Assembly (NCBI GenBank): GCA_036429605.1
Contig: JAVFKD010000016.1
Coordinates: 620,001 to 684,000 of the forward strand
DNA from: Cladobotryum mycophilum
Lineage: Eukaryota; Ascomycota; Sordariomycetes; Hypocreales; Hypocreaceae
Reading direction: 5' to 3'
Length of the DNA: 64,000 nucleotides
The notes below the pieces were generated by a model. The model saw nothing but the letters and a program-made list of their open reading frames with translations. It had not been told where the DNA came from and searched no databases. This document shows positions 1 through 12,414 of this stretch, one piece after another (the stretch's first letter is position 1; each line of letters begins with the position of its first letter). A program made the position numbers and the translations under genes.

Positions 1-343
1 AAAAAGCTCTGGGAAATTGGTGACACTATCTGTGAGCGACATGCTATCATCCGAGAAGCTATTCAAGTTAGGATATGTGCACGAAAAGAAACAATCAGGG
101 AGCGGAAACGGCTACTCACAAGGCCTCTATTCTGGGCTAAAATAGATGTTAGTATTTTTTTCATGGGATGGATAGCATATATTAGTAGTAGTACGGAGAA
201 CTTACATCTGGCTCAATGAAGCTGCTCTGGGACGAATTGGAGTTGGAGAGATTGAAGGTGAATTCGTATCCGTCATAATTGGAGCCTGTCCTGTCACGGC
301 CATGCTCTGGCGATGAACCGCCTTGTGAGATGTCATCACTCAT
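1..343 (-). CDS. N-terminal part of a putative LaeA-like SAM-dependent methyltransferase (runs off left edge)
   Basis: Exons 206..343, 120..136 and <1..58 on the minus strand. The ATG at 343 opens a Ser/Asn-rich leader (MSDDISQGG...YDGYEFTFN). The donor GTAAGT at 205 is followed by a branch point ACTAAC and acceptor TTTTAG, then a 17-nt exon, a GTGAGT donor and a second CTAAC/AATAG acceptor. The joined frame reads ...EPD-PRIEAFF-SDDSMSLTDSVTNFPELF and stays open to the edge. Many fungal LaeA/TAM-type methyltransferases have a variable acidic leader followed by a short S-x-T-[DE]-S-[IV] motif before the Rossmann core. The core and its SAM-binding motif lie outside the window, so the family call is inference from the leader only. 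If right, the product would be a nuclear or cytosolic methyltransferase linked to secondary metabolism or development. Its promoter side faces the 6.7-kb non-coding stretch. Confidence 0.55.
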
Positions 344-2468
344 TGTTGACGGTGTTGGGTGGTTTAATTGAAAATGATGCTTCGATATGAGAATAAGAAT
401 ATGCCGGTTCTTACGTCGAACAGAAGATGGGAGGAAGGGAAAAAAGACGTGGAGGGATGGACGGTGGGGATATAAGAGGCACGAGGTGGTTCCTAGCCTG
501 ACTAGACGAGGCGATACGCGATGTGAATTAACGGATTGGCGGATAGATGTAAGCCTTGGATATCGAACGATGAAGACTATTAAACAAGGTATAGGCAGAA
601 AGGCCTGGGGGTGTATTCCGTAGAGAGAGAAAAATAATGGGGTCAACCCAAACTGTCGGAAATGATCCAAACGGGGCGACGGGGCTACCAGGATGGAATG
701 GATGAAGCGAGAGGTTCAACCAACTGCATAAGACGTTTCCGTTTCGGCACTACCCTGCCGTCGCGGTTGGACCGAACAGGCGGTAGCAGCAGATTTGGAT
801 TGAAGGGGAGGAGGAGGAGATATGCACCGATCTTGGTTGATGTCGACAACGCATGAATTGATGAGCGGGAAGTGGCAGGATGTATGTATGGTCGTCATTA
901 ATATCATGCCAAAAGGAGATGGTTGTAGTAGTAGCAATGGTTCCCTCCTCCACTGCTGACCAACAACACAACCATGATATGTTTGTCTTTTTCAGGGTGC
1001 AAAAAGCGGGCAGCACGAGAACAATGGAGAAGCAAGTGGGAAGGAAAGAGTAAAAAGTTCACGGGTGAAGAAACAAAAGAGACACTGCTTCTGTTCCTGT
1101 GCAAGAGCAGATTAAAGGTGGCCGCGGCAGACACGGGGGGGTCAGGGTCTGAGGTAAGTTGAAGGGGAAAAAAGGTGACCAGCGCATGCAAAACAAAACG
1201 GGACATGAGTCCAGTCCAATCAATCCCATGTACTCCGTAATGTAGCCAAGAAACCACAGAGTTGGCGCACAGTCCAAGCGCGACGAAGCTTTCCAGGACC
1301 CAAGAAGCTGGTTCAGCCGAAATAGTGTCGAAGAGATATGGATATCGGCCGGATTAAGTGGAGAGGGGTGGGAAGAAGGGGGCGAGAAAAATAGGTGGTC
1401 CAGAAGGGTGTAAGAAAGTGTGATGGCAGCATGGTCTGTTTTCGGTTGCATAACAGAGATCCCCAAGCTCCCTCCCCCTCATCTCTCTCTCTCTCTGTGT
1501 CTGCCCAAGCTAGACAGCAATAAGCTTAAAATGAGATTAGCACCGCACACCCCTGGCTCGCACCACACAAGCGACATGGAGACTTGTTGTCGTTGTTATT
1601 GTTGTCGTTGTTCTGAAGTGGACTGCAGAAGGAAATAAAGACGGTCAACGGTCTAGGAGTGCAATTGGAGTGCTTGTGTCCTCAGTCAGTGCCCTGAGTG
1701 AGGGCCTCTGAAGGTGCTTTCTCATAGCGCCACGCACCGTCCTTTTGTTTTGGTGGTGTGGCCGAATCCCAACCGTTTGGGTCGGGTGTCTCCTGCCCGT
1801 TTACCCGCTTCTTGAAAGGCTCACATTTCCCAAGTTGTTTAGGACAAGGGCCTCGGGTTGGGGGGTGCTGAGGGTGGTAGTTTGGTAGGGGTGGTGGTGG
1901 TGGTAGGCGTAGGGTAGGGTAAGGGTAAGCAACCTAGAAGCCAGGACCCAACGCCAGCCAAAGTCAAAACCAAAGCCAAGGCCAAGGAGAGGAGAGGAGA
2001 GAGGAAAAGAGAAGGGACCTTTCCTTGTCGATCGTAGATTTGCCAAATCGTCACTGGCGCGGCCTCAAGGTTTCTTAGGGGCGAGTCCGTGTTTTACATG
2101 AAGACATTCCAAGACACCAACCCGTCCACCCCTTAGTTACCACAGAGTGGTAGTTGGTTCGGCAGAGCATTGGCAGGGTGCCTTTTATTGCTAATAGGAT
2201 GCTCTGGCGGAAGCCTTTTGGAGGCTTGGTGGCAGCAAACATAATACAGGTATTTCCAGTTTGTCTTGAATGGAAATGAGGGGCAGGAAGCGAAGCAGGA
2301 CCACGACGTCGGCGGAGAGAAGAGAAAAGACATTGTGTGATTCGTCTCATCCTCATTCCTCCATTCCGTCCGTCCATCCATGCATCCATGTATGGTATGT
2401 TACCTACTGCGGCTGGCCGTAGTGGTAGCGGTAGTAGTAGTGGTGGCAGTAGTGCTTCATGGAACCAA

Positions 2469-2499
2469 GACGAAGAAGAAGAAGAAGAAGAAGAAGAAT
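2469..2499. repeat. GAA trinucleotide microsatellite
   Basis: About nine consecutive AGA/GAA units run through this interval, which reads as poly-Arg or poly-Glu in chance frames. It lies in non-coding DNA, and I see no gene that uses it. Confidence 0.85.
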
Positions 2500-4521
2500 A
2501 ACCGGCGGTAGCAGAAGTAGACTAAGTAGAAAGGGAATGGATTGGAACAAGTGGGGGACGGCTGAGAGAGGGGGGGGGACTTGCAAGAGGGAGCCCTCCT
2601 ACTCCGGAATCAACCAAGAACGAAAAAGAAAGAGCGTGTCGGAGCCTGAGCTAGGAGAAGAAGAGGAAAGGAAAGGAAGGCATAAAAAAACGATGGAGCC
2701 TCCATTTCTTTGGATTTGGAGATTAGCGGGAACAATCTATTACTATTCCTTCATATATTATATTATATGTACTACGTGCATACATCAACGTGCATTGGTT
2801 GCACTACTAGGTAGGTACCAACATGGTTGCCATGCATCACAAGTCTACGTATGCGTTGCTTTTGATGAAGTTAGTAGTAGCACCAGATAAGCATGTATTG
2901 AAATGATTTTTGGTGGTCAGGAGGACAATTTTGGCATTGTGACTCGATCCGTTCTTTGTTTTTTCCCCTCTCGCGTCGCTTAACCCTGTGTGCTTGATCA
3001 TAATGTTCTGATCGTCAGGCTCTCTCGTACTTGTACACGCCTGTATCTACGCAAGGTACGAGGTAATTACATGTAATTTTACGAGTAATGCGTGCATGGA
3101 TAATTAATTGCCTTTCTTGCTATTTTGCATACACCGAATCTGGCAATGTTTGCTTAACTGCACCGTCATGAATCGTCTCGCCAGGGGAGGGTGATGAGAT
3201 AAGCAAAGCGAGATGATGATGATGCAATCATATTTGCCCACATTAACTAATACCATTACTCCTTGTACTACCTGTCAATATGTGGATTTTGTGCTCACTC
3301 TGTTATGCAAGGCATTGGATACCTAACCTTACCTACCTATAGTACCTTGTTAGCACCTCTTAGAGCACCTGTAGCATTGTCTAAACCCAAATTGACAGTT
3401 GATGCTCTCTCCAACTGCCTCCTACTTGGGAGGTACTCCGTAGAGCTTGCATCAACAAGTGTGTACTTACTTGTACACGTCGCAACACTTGAATGTCTTA
3501 GTGAGACCGGGATGGACGTCAAAACGCTCAGGTGTGGCTGCTAAACATGCATGCCCTAAAGTACTAGTACACCGTTTCGGTTCCGATGTGTATCCGTCAC
3601 TGCCGAATAAGTCACTCCATCAAAATTCCCATCTTGATCCGGAGGAGGAAGGAAATACGGGTTCCATGCCCCGTCCACCCACCTACCTTGCCTTGCCTTG
3701 CCTCTTGAGAGCAAAGACCACCATCAACATGCTAACAAGGTAGGTACGAGGTACGTACCATCACTTCTTGAACTTGACCTTCTTGCCTTTTATCAGAAAC
3801 CAATACTTTTTCCTCTTCTCTCACTCTCTCTCAACCACCATCGTCATCAAATCTTCCTCTCATGCCATGCCATCACCAAGTCAACCCAAGTCAAGTCAAG
3901 TCAAGTCAAGCCTTTGCTGACAGGACGTATGTACGGTCTAGCAAGAGACTATACGAGGCCCGGCATTAGACAGCACAGTAAAGCACACTCAATGAGCAGG
4001 GGTCAACCAACAACATCCCACCAGCAATACACAACTCGCATGACATGGCAATCATGACCGCCTCTGCATGGCTCCAGCCAGCCCGTAACTCGGAGGGAGG
4101 AGACATGTGTCTATGCCCGCGCAATTTTCTCTTGCGCTGCGCTGCCTTTGGCGCCTTGAATTGAAGTTGAAGTTGCTACTATGAAGCTGCCTCTAATCGT
4201 CCCATCGCATTTCGACGTCAACAGCCTCTTGGTCCTTGCAGAATCGTGCCCGACACCTCGCATGAGCCTTACGCCTTCGCTACACTTCTCAACAGCCTCC
4301 CTTACATACATCCCCACCTACTTTTGGCCCCCAATATGTCGGCAAATCCCCCTTCTGTTGGTGGTGTTACACACACGTGTGCACCACGGGGCACACACAC
4401 ACCACCGCTCCCAGTGTGATGGCACGACGGCCCGCACCATCGCGAATCCCGCCCCTCGTCGTTTTTTGACGGCTGATCTCGCTTTTACCTGCTCGTACGA
4501 GTATACCGGACTTGCCTGAGT

Positions 4522-4582
4522 GCATGCGTGCGTGCGTGCGTGCGCATGAATGTATGTATGTATGTGTGTATGTGTGTGTGTG
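4522..4582. repeat. TGCG / TGTA / TG compound microsatellite
   Basis: A TGCG tetramer tract passes into TGTA tetramers and then TG dimers. The opposite-strand reading gives His/Thr-rich chance ORFs, which I discounted. A shorter CA-rich tract sits about 150 bp to the left. Confidence 0.8.
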
Positions 4583-7104
4583 CGTTCGTGCATCCTGCAA
4601 AAGAATGCACATAAGCACTCAGCCGTTTGGTATGTGCGCGCAGCCTCCGTCCCGACTCTCTGGTACTCCTTGCCTTGCCGGCCGATTACCACAAGCAAAC
4701 AAGAAAAATCAACGCAAAACCTTTGTTGATCTCTATCGATATTTGTGTGCAGCAGCCTTGCTGGGCATGTGGATCAACGAGTAAGACGGCACGGAAAATT
4801 TCTCGACTCGGCCGAATACCCAGCACCAATTGCATGGCATAGTTGTTGGAGAAGCAAGCGTTTTCATTTGAGGCTGTCTACGTGGCCGGCTTCGGCAGAG
4901 ATGACTTCATGGAACTCACTGCGTGGCTTAGTCAAGTATCACCTGCAGATTCTGTCCAATCTATTGAAGCAATACCTACCGAGGTCTATCATCAATTGGC
5001 ACGGCAGAGAATCCTATATCTTTCACTCGACAACTTCGGCCCTGACCCAACAGAGCGGTCAAGATTTGGCACGACACAACCAACAGCATACAGTTACCAA
5101 TGCGCCGTTTCCAGGAGGTTCAGTTTGGACCCATACACACGCCAGTCCGACCCATGACCCAGAGTGACGGCTCAGTGGTCATGGTGTAACCAACCAGAGC
5201 TGTCAATGTGGCTACTTCTCCAGTGCCTTGGATGCGACATGACGGAATGCCCCCATAACGCCCACACATGCATAGTGTACGACTGCTTTACCCAGTCGCA
5301 AGGCCCTCTGTGACCGCATCTCGGTACTTGCCAAAAGCTGTGCCGACATGACTTTTGGTACATACTTTAGAGCGACTATACGGCACTTTCCACAGCCTAT
5401 CGTAGGTGGAATTATTATTCGATTGAATGGAGCATCGTCGGGGGTGAAAAACGCATTACCATATCCATGCCGTCTTGGCGACTTTCACGAATCTCCCAGA
5501 GTGTCAAAAAAACCCCCCAAGTTAATCACGTGAACTGGAGTGTATCTGACCGAGTTTGGGGGCGGCCATAAACGAACAAGAAGGTATCTTGAAATTGCTC
5601 CCTACCCTGAGACGGGCTGTAGGAGGTGTTCTCGGCTCTATTCAGGCGTACCACTGTTCACCAACCAGCTATCGTTCCGCTCATTTCTCCGCCTTTTGCC
5701 TACTTGCTAAAGGTTCATTTCCTTTTCTGTCGTCCCTTCATGCCCAATATGAGTTTGCATCGGTGATGTGACGTATCACTGCCGTGTCACTACACTTTAA
5801 GCAGTACACGTGAAGGTCGTGTGAAGGGACCCAATCCGCTGGGTCTTCTGATAATCATACCCCGCCAGCCGTTGACGGTTTGTTGGCCTGGCTTTCACGA
5901 ACGTGTCTAGCATGAAATATAACCCCCAAAAAAAGGGACCCTAGTTTTGAGACATATACCGACATAAATTGCAGCAAGTCTTGCAGCCATGGATGACCAC
6001 GGAAGACTTCATTACCGTCATAACGGGACACAAAATTTCCGGCATCACCCCCTCCCCCGTTCCCCGTTGCCCTACCCTTACCTTTCCATCGTGCCAGACT
6101 CTCACATGTTCCCTACCCTCGTCGGACCTCCGCCCGTATGCATATCAGAACACACCTTGAGGGGGTTCGAACATGGGATCAATCATGGTTAAGCATGACA
6201 CCCCCCTGCAACAGCCGACGGAACACCCCTCCCTGGACGAATATGCAAGTTTCTCCCAGTTGGGAAGGTTGCCGCGCCGAGGCGGGGGTCACCCAGGCCG
6301 AACTGCTTTGAACAGTGTGTGTGTGTGTATGGGTGCCATGCTTGTTTTTTTTTGTTAATTTTTAATTTTTGATTATCCTTTTTTTCTTTCTTTTCGTTTT
6401 TGCAAGGTGGGTGATGCTCACGGAAGGTAGCGCGCTGTCATGACTAGTTTGGCCTTGGCTTTCTTTCGCTTCATGACTAGGAAAGTCACCGAGTCTATAA
6501 GATAGGGGGGTTTGTAACCATTTATTTATTACAGTACGGGAGTATGTAGAGTTCATCATTATCCATAATCTACTAAACACCTAATGTAGATGGCTATCCA
6601 ACCCAAAAAAATAAAAAATTCAGCACTTCCTCCTTCGCCTTGTGCACCCTCTCCCTTCCTTTGCCTTCCCTTGCCTTGCCTTCCAATATCCATGTTATGT
6701 GTGTGTGTGTGTGTGTCTACATTGACGACTTATAAGAGGAGGGAACAGAGGAGAGAAAAGAAAAAAAGCCACTTTCCCTTTTTTGTTTTCCATTCCATCT
6801 CAGGGGGTATAATCTAAACGTTCGTTCTAAAGCCAAACGATCCAGACAAAGGGAAAGAACAAATAAAAAATAAATAAAAAAAAGACAAAAACAGTACATA
6901 TGTATATGGGGTGAAGGGGGAAGAAGAAGAAGAAGAAAAAGATTCCGAGTACATGCGCTTTCGAAGAAGGGTGAGGTCCGTTTCGTCGTGAAATCCAAAG
7001 TTGTGTGTTTGTGTGGTCTTTTTTTATGTGCCTTGTTGTCCAAGTATTTACCAAAACTCTCCCTGTCTCTTTCTCTCCAGGTTTCATCTTCCTCCCGTTT
7101 TTTT

Positions 7105-10100
7105 TTAGTAGTCACTTGGTGGATAGGGACTTATCATGCCGCTGCCGGGCACGCTGCCGCTCTCAGAGTTGTACGTCTGGTCTATCCTGAAGATCCAGTC
7201 CATTTTGTCGCGCTCGCTCCGCGCCGCAAAGAGCCAGGTGTTGTCCGTTCCGTAAATCGCAAACACGGCAGATTGCATCCGCTCGCTCAGGCGCGTCAGG
7301 CCCTGGTGCTGCGGCTGCCCACTGCCCGACAGCGATGATGACGAGGAAGAAGGTCCTCCTCCGCTGGCGCCAGTCCAGATGGTCGAGATGACGCGCCCGG
7401 AACCTGTGCGGCGGTGTCCCGGGGTAAAGTCTGGTCCGCTGTTGTGGCCGGGGGGCATGTCGTAATCGTCTGGCCCGTGGAGGAGACCCAGCACGCCGGG
7501 CTGGCTGTCGACGCGGGAGTTGCGTAGACTGACGAGGGCCACCTCGTCGCCGTCTGTAGCGGAGTGGATGTGCAAGTAAGGGCGCCTGAGCTCCACAAAT
7601 CGCTTGACCCACCGCGTAGACTCGTTGTTGGGCACGAGTAGATACCCGCCCTTTTGGACCTTTGGGTTTTTGGGCACACGGATGATGGTGGTGATGAGAC
7701 TCGGAGGTTCTGGGGCTTCGGAGGCGAGACCGTTGGACGGAGCGTTGGTGTTTTCGGGGCTCAGAATACTGGCCAGTGGGTCTGGGTATTTCTGCCACAG
7801 CTTTAGGCATTTTCCCAAGAGGTCCGTCTCCTGTTCGTTGTACTCTGATTCTGCCGGTGGTGTCTCTTCCCCATCTTGCTGCTGCTGCTGCTCGTCTTCC
7901 ACCTTTTCTGTGTCGTCGTCTGCAAATTCCTCGGTCTGGACCTCTTCGTCCATCGATGGAGCCTGTGACGTCTCAGGCGTATCGTTGAGTAGGTCGTCAT
8001 CATCGGGAATGATTGGCTTCATCTCAGGAGACGGCTCCACTTCTGGCTCTTCTGGTTCTGGCGGCGCCGGTGATGTGTCGATGCCAAGCCTGGTGAGTGT
8101 TGTTTGGGTAGCACTAATCTCCGCATTGCGTCGCCTCTTCTTTTGTGAAAGGATGAAGTCGCTCACCAAAGAGACGCCACGCGGAGTCCAGTTTTGTAGG
8201 TTTTCCTCACCCTTGACGTAGTCATGTTGGCTGTTCATTCGCCACAAGTCACCGACTTTCTTGATGGGAGCAGGCTTCATTGTCAGGGTGAAGATGCCCG
8301 TCGACGACCGCACGAATCTCGTATTCTGCCAGAAAGCTGATAGCAGGGATGTTTGTCGCACAAAGGTTCTCGACATCATTTGGAGACAGACCTTTTGAGA
8401 AAACTTCATTGGCTCAGCCAGTTTCTCGGAGCTTATATCCCAAGAAATGGTCATTTGCACTCGGTACTTGTCAGCGGTCACACGATCGAGCAGCAGCGAA
8501 TTATGTAAACTAGAATCCCACTGGGCATGAATTGTGATGCTTCGGGTTCCATTGGGATTTTCGCGGAACATGGGGTTGGATGCTAGTTTGAGCGTGATGT
8601 CGGGATCAGTGGAGCCCATGTCGGGAGTTTTGCCAGCAGAGTCTACTAGTCGGATTTTGCCTACTCGCACCGATGTGACATCTCCCCAAGGCAGAACATC
8701 GCCTGAGCTGTGTGAAATGTCAATGCAGATTCGTCTTTGTAACCCTTGGTGTAGCTGAAACGTTCCCGCATCCAGTTCACTCGTCTGCGTCACTTCGACA
8801 GCTGCATATTCGCCAATTTCATTGAGCTCCATGATCTGAACGCGAGAGAGGAGATCATGCTTCTCTTGGGTAAAGAACTGAGATTCATTGATGCGCGCGC
8901 CCTTTGCGTCTCCCGTGGGGGATGCATCCCTCATATCGTCCCAGCTAAGGAGCTTATCCAAGTGCATTGTCGAGACCTTGGCAAAGATGGCTGCTCTCAA
9001 CGTCACGCCCTCAGGGGCGAACAGAGGCACACTCATGCTATGGACGCTTTCGAACCGAATTGGCCCTTCGTCAAAGTCCCGGATCATTTGTGTCGTTGTT
9101 ATGCCATCTTCTTCAGATATGCCTGGGATGAAGAGCTGAGCGTGTATATCCGTACCTTCTCTCTCCGCAAAACCCACCAGTTCGTGCATCACAACATTGA
9201 ATTTTAGCGTGTTTGTTGGAGCGCGGGCATGAGAAGGCTCGAGCGAGAGCTTTATGATGCCTACTTCGTGGGTAGTATAAGGGGAGAGAACGTCGAGTGC
9301 AAAATCTTGAACGCGACTTTCAAACACGGCCTTTAGAGGAATATCCACCTCGCCAACTAGTGTGTATGAAGGCATGCAAGTCTCAACGAAGGGGTTGTCT
9401 AGACTTAAATGCTGTGCGTATTCTGGTTGATCAAGATACTGGTGCATCTGGCGCATTTGTCGTACTCGATCATGCAGCTTTTCTAGACTCCAAAGACGGA
9501 CCACGGTATTCCTGTAGTCGATGACTCGGATGCCTATACAGGGCTTGTAAGCATCGTCCAAGGCGGCATCATCTCCTTCTCCCGTCAAGCCGTTGAGAAC
9601 CATGTCGTAAGATGAGCACAGATTATGCCCGACATCCACGGTGGTGAATTGAAAGACGACGTTCTCATCCAGCTCATTGCTCATAATCTGGGCTTCTTTC
9701 AGGATCGAAGCATTCTGAAGCACCGACTCGGCCATTTTGACAAAGTGTCGATTGCGCCAGGTCTTGACCGTCTTCTTTGCGAGTTCGAGCTCTTCTTCGG
9801 ACAGTTTTGAACTCGCCTTGGGCCGTTTCAATGGGTCCATCTTGTCAATCTTTTCCTCAAAGAGCTTGCGTTGGACATTGAGCTGCTTTTGCATATCTTC
9901 TTTTAGCTCTTGGAGAGCAGCCTCCATTCGCGCCTTTTCTTTTTTAATCTCCTCGAATTCCACATTGGCGGCTTCCGCACTCTTTAGCTGATCCTGGAAT
10001 TCCTCCTTTTGTTTTTCCAATTGAGATTGCAATTCCTCCCGCACCTCCCTCAATCGGTCCTCGTTATCTCCCTGCTTCGGTGTGGAAGGCATGGTGAGAG

Positions 10101-12414
10101 CCGTGTCAAGGGAGAAATTGTCAATAGTGCCAGTCGACAGGTACTTCTCCCTGAAGGGATAAGATGTCGCAGATTCTGAATCATCTCCATCATCGCGACC
10201 ATTGACACGCTCCGCCCGCGCCCTCTGGACCTCTTCAAACAGGGCGTTGAGCTCCTCATCCGTAAGACTGGCAAAGTTATGGTCAGTCCCCAAAATGGCG
10301 CCTGCGGCTTCTCTTCGCGCGAGAGACCAATCAGAGTCCTTGCCATTGCGCGAAAAGGGAGATTCGGATCGGCTGTCAAACCCAAAGTCCGAGGCTTTAC
10401 TAAAGGATCTTTCGTGACCGCGAGGGCTTGCCGTTGTTCGATCTAACGCCTGCAATTGGCTTGCAGTGATGGACTGTCGCAGGAGGCTGGTGCTCTGTAC
10501 TGAACCTTCTGCCCTCTCCGCCCTTGCCTCCATGGGATGATTGAACCTAAAAATATGAAAGTCTCCCAGAATAACTCGGTAACCGGAGTGGAGCTGTTTT
10601 GGCTCGGTGATTCGCTTGCCATTGACCATGACGGATGCGCCCTCACTAGGAATAACCGTAACAATTCCATCGGCCGCGTTCTCAAAGGTGCAGTGGTCGT
10701 GTAATATTCTAGTGCCATTCAAACGGATGTTGACTTGGTTGTCGGCATTGGATTCCACGTTGCCGACGGTGGTGGTTCCAGGTTTCAAGTTGTAGACGAG
10801 ACATTCTGCAAGAAGAGGGTCGTCCGATAGGTTGACCAGATGCGGCATCTTCTTTGGGGTGTGGAGACCCACAAACCCCTTTTCAATGCTGATTCCAAGT
10901 TCTTCCAAAGCAGACTCGCGCTCTTTGTGAATCTCCTCAGTCTTGGCGAGCTTCTGCTCCCATGTTTGATTCAAATCTGTGAGCAGTTTCTCGCTTTGGC
11001 TTAGCTGTTCTGCAATCTCGGCCTTGGAAACCTTCTTGACCGTGCCGTCGGATGAGGTGATGCTGACGATCTGTTTCTCGAGCGGCGTCCCCTCCTCGTA
11101 AATTTCGTCAGGGGGTACTCCTGCGCCACCGCCTCCACCTCCACCGCCGAGCTTGTTTCTCAAGACCGCCAATTCCTCCTTCAGCTCCCGAATCATGCGT
11201 GCATTGGCGTCCTCGTTGACAACGGCATGGTTCTTGATTCGCTTCGCGGAATCGGCATATCGCAACGTGCTGATTGTCTCATCGTAGTTGATGTCCGCAG
11301 GACTGATGGCTGCAATCATAGCCGTCATACTGTTTCCGCCCAATGAATCCTTTAGCAGCCATGTGAGAACACTGTCACGATATGGGACTTGGGATCCGCC
11401 CTTTTTCTTCTTGCCGCCGGTGGACAAATCTGCGAGTGCAGCAATCACACGGCCGAGCGTAGAAAGCGATCGATTGATTTCCGCACCCTCCTTCAATCGC
11501 GCACCGGTTGCACCAGTCGACGTTGCTCTCTCGGAACCAGCCAAATCGACCAAACTAATCTTCGCCACCTTTTCCATTTCCATTTTTGTGTCCACATCGT
11601 ATTTCTTCTGTGTCAGCATGAGGGTGAAGACTGCATGACTTCGACTCGATGTTTCGTTCATGTTGGTGGCGGCAACGGTTCTGGCTTTGTTTCCCTCATC
11701 CATGAGGTTCTCGATTTCCTGGAAGCTGGTGACGACGAGCTTGGCAAGGTCTTCGACATAGGGACCGGTTGAAGGGTGCTCTCGGACTTTCAGGTTGCCT
11801 TTTGTCGAAGGGTTGAGTAGATCGCGGACTCGCTCGTTGTAGATTTCCAGGTATGACACTTCGACGGTGCACTTGCTGTTGGTGTCCTGCTGCATCATGT
11901 CTATTCTTCGAAACATTTCCTGACAAATCATGGGAATGATACCAACATCTTTTCCATAGCCCATCATGGAATAGGACTTTCCAGAACCGGTCTGACCGTA
12001 GGCAAAGATGCAGTTGTTGTATCCTTGAAAGGCATTGTCCAGCAACGGCGCACCCAAGTCGTCAAACAGATGGGATTGGCCTGCGTAGTTGGGATCGTCC
12101 TTGTTGAATGACCAGTACGACCTGTCGAAGGCGAATGATTTTGGCGCAGTATCTTTGGCGCCCTTGACGGAATTGCCTTCGGGTGGCGTAATAACGGTTT
12201 GGTTGTCTTGCATGTCCACGATACATTTTGATCCGCGGTCGATTTCTATAGGATAGTTAGCCCTGCGTTTGAATGCCTCATGCCACCGCCATTCGGAACA
12301 ACGGCTGACAGCCAAAACAAAAAATAAAAACAAAAACGTCTTGTAACCCACCTCTACCATTGAACGGCCGGACTCTCACCACCACCTTGATGTTTCCTCC
12401 CCGGCGGGCGCCAT
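7105..12414 (-). CDS. uncA: Kinesin-3 motor (UNC-104/KIF1A/UncA type), with an apparent 1-base deletion next to the start codon
   Basis: Plus-end-directed microtubule motor; fungal UncA carries vesicles and endosomes. Exons 12352..12414 and 7105..12245, with a 106-bp intron (donor GTGGGT, branch CTAAC, acceptor TATAG) that joins RPFNGR to EIDRGSK. Visible in order (about 1734 residues): P-loop GQTGSGKS near residue 105, switch I NETSSRSH, switch II LVDLAGSER, neck, a Gly-rich linker and DEIYEEG, FHA domain around 490-600, coiled coils, the KIF1-type stalk domain, and a C-terminal PH domain (QKGGYLLV...WVKRFVELRRPYL...MDWIFRIDQTY). The length fits the family. The first exon has no in-frame ATG before a TAG at 12524-12526. 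The ATG at 12412-12414 would read MAPAG...GGNIKVVVRVRP only if the G4 run (plus-strand 12399-12402) were one base longer, and the exon sum is 1 short of a multiple of 3. This suggests a sequence error or a real frameshift. Confidence 0.93.

Larger units (their letters stand above)
344..7104. other. 6.7-kb non-coding stretch rich in simple repeats
   Basis: I see no convincing gene. Short ORFs on both strands lack family motifs and overlap low-complexity DNA. The stretch holds a GAA run (about 2470-2497), CA-rich (about 4369-4402) and TGCG/TGTA/TG runs (about 4522-4582), a TCAAG pentamer array (about 3883-3909), TTGCC arrays (about 3686-3704 and 6660-6680), a GT run (about 6697-6716) and a second GAA run (about 6922-6940). 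Two copies of TACTCCGTA lie at 1231 and 3434. Its left part must carry the promoter and 5' leader of the methyltransferase gene at 343. Its right end carries the 3' flank of the kinesin gene. Confidence 0.6.

Noticed and set aside
4318..4784. Several His/Thr/Cys-rich ORFs
   Set aside because: They are products of the TG/CA microsatellites.
7604..8221. 205-codon plus-strand ORF
   Set aside because: It is antisense to the kinesin tail. The Ser-rich reading comes from the opposite-strand codon pattern.
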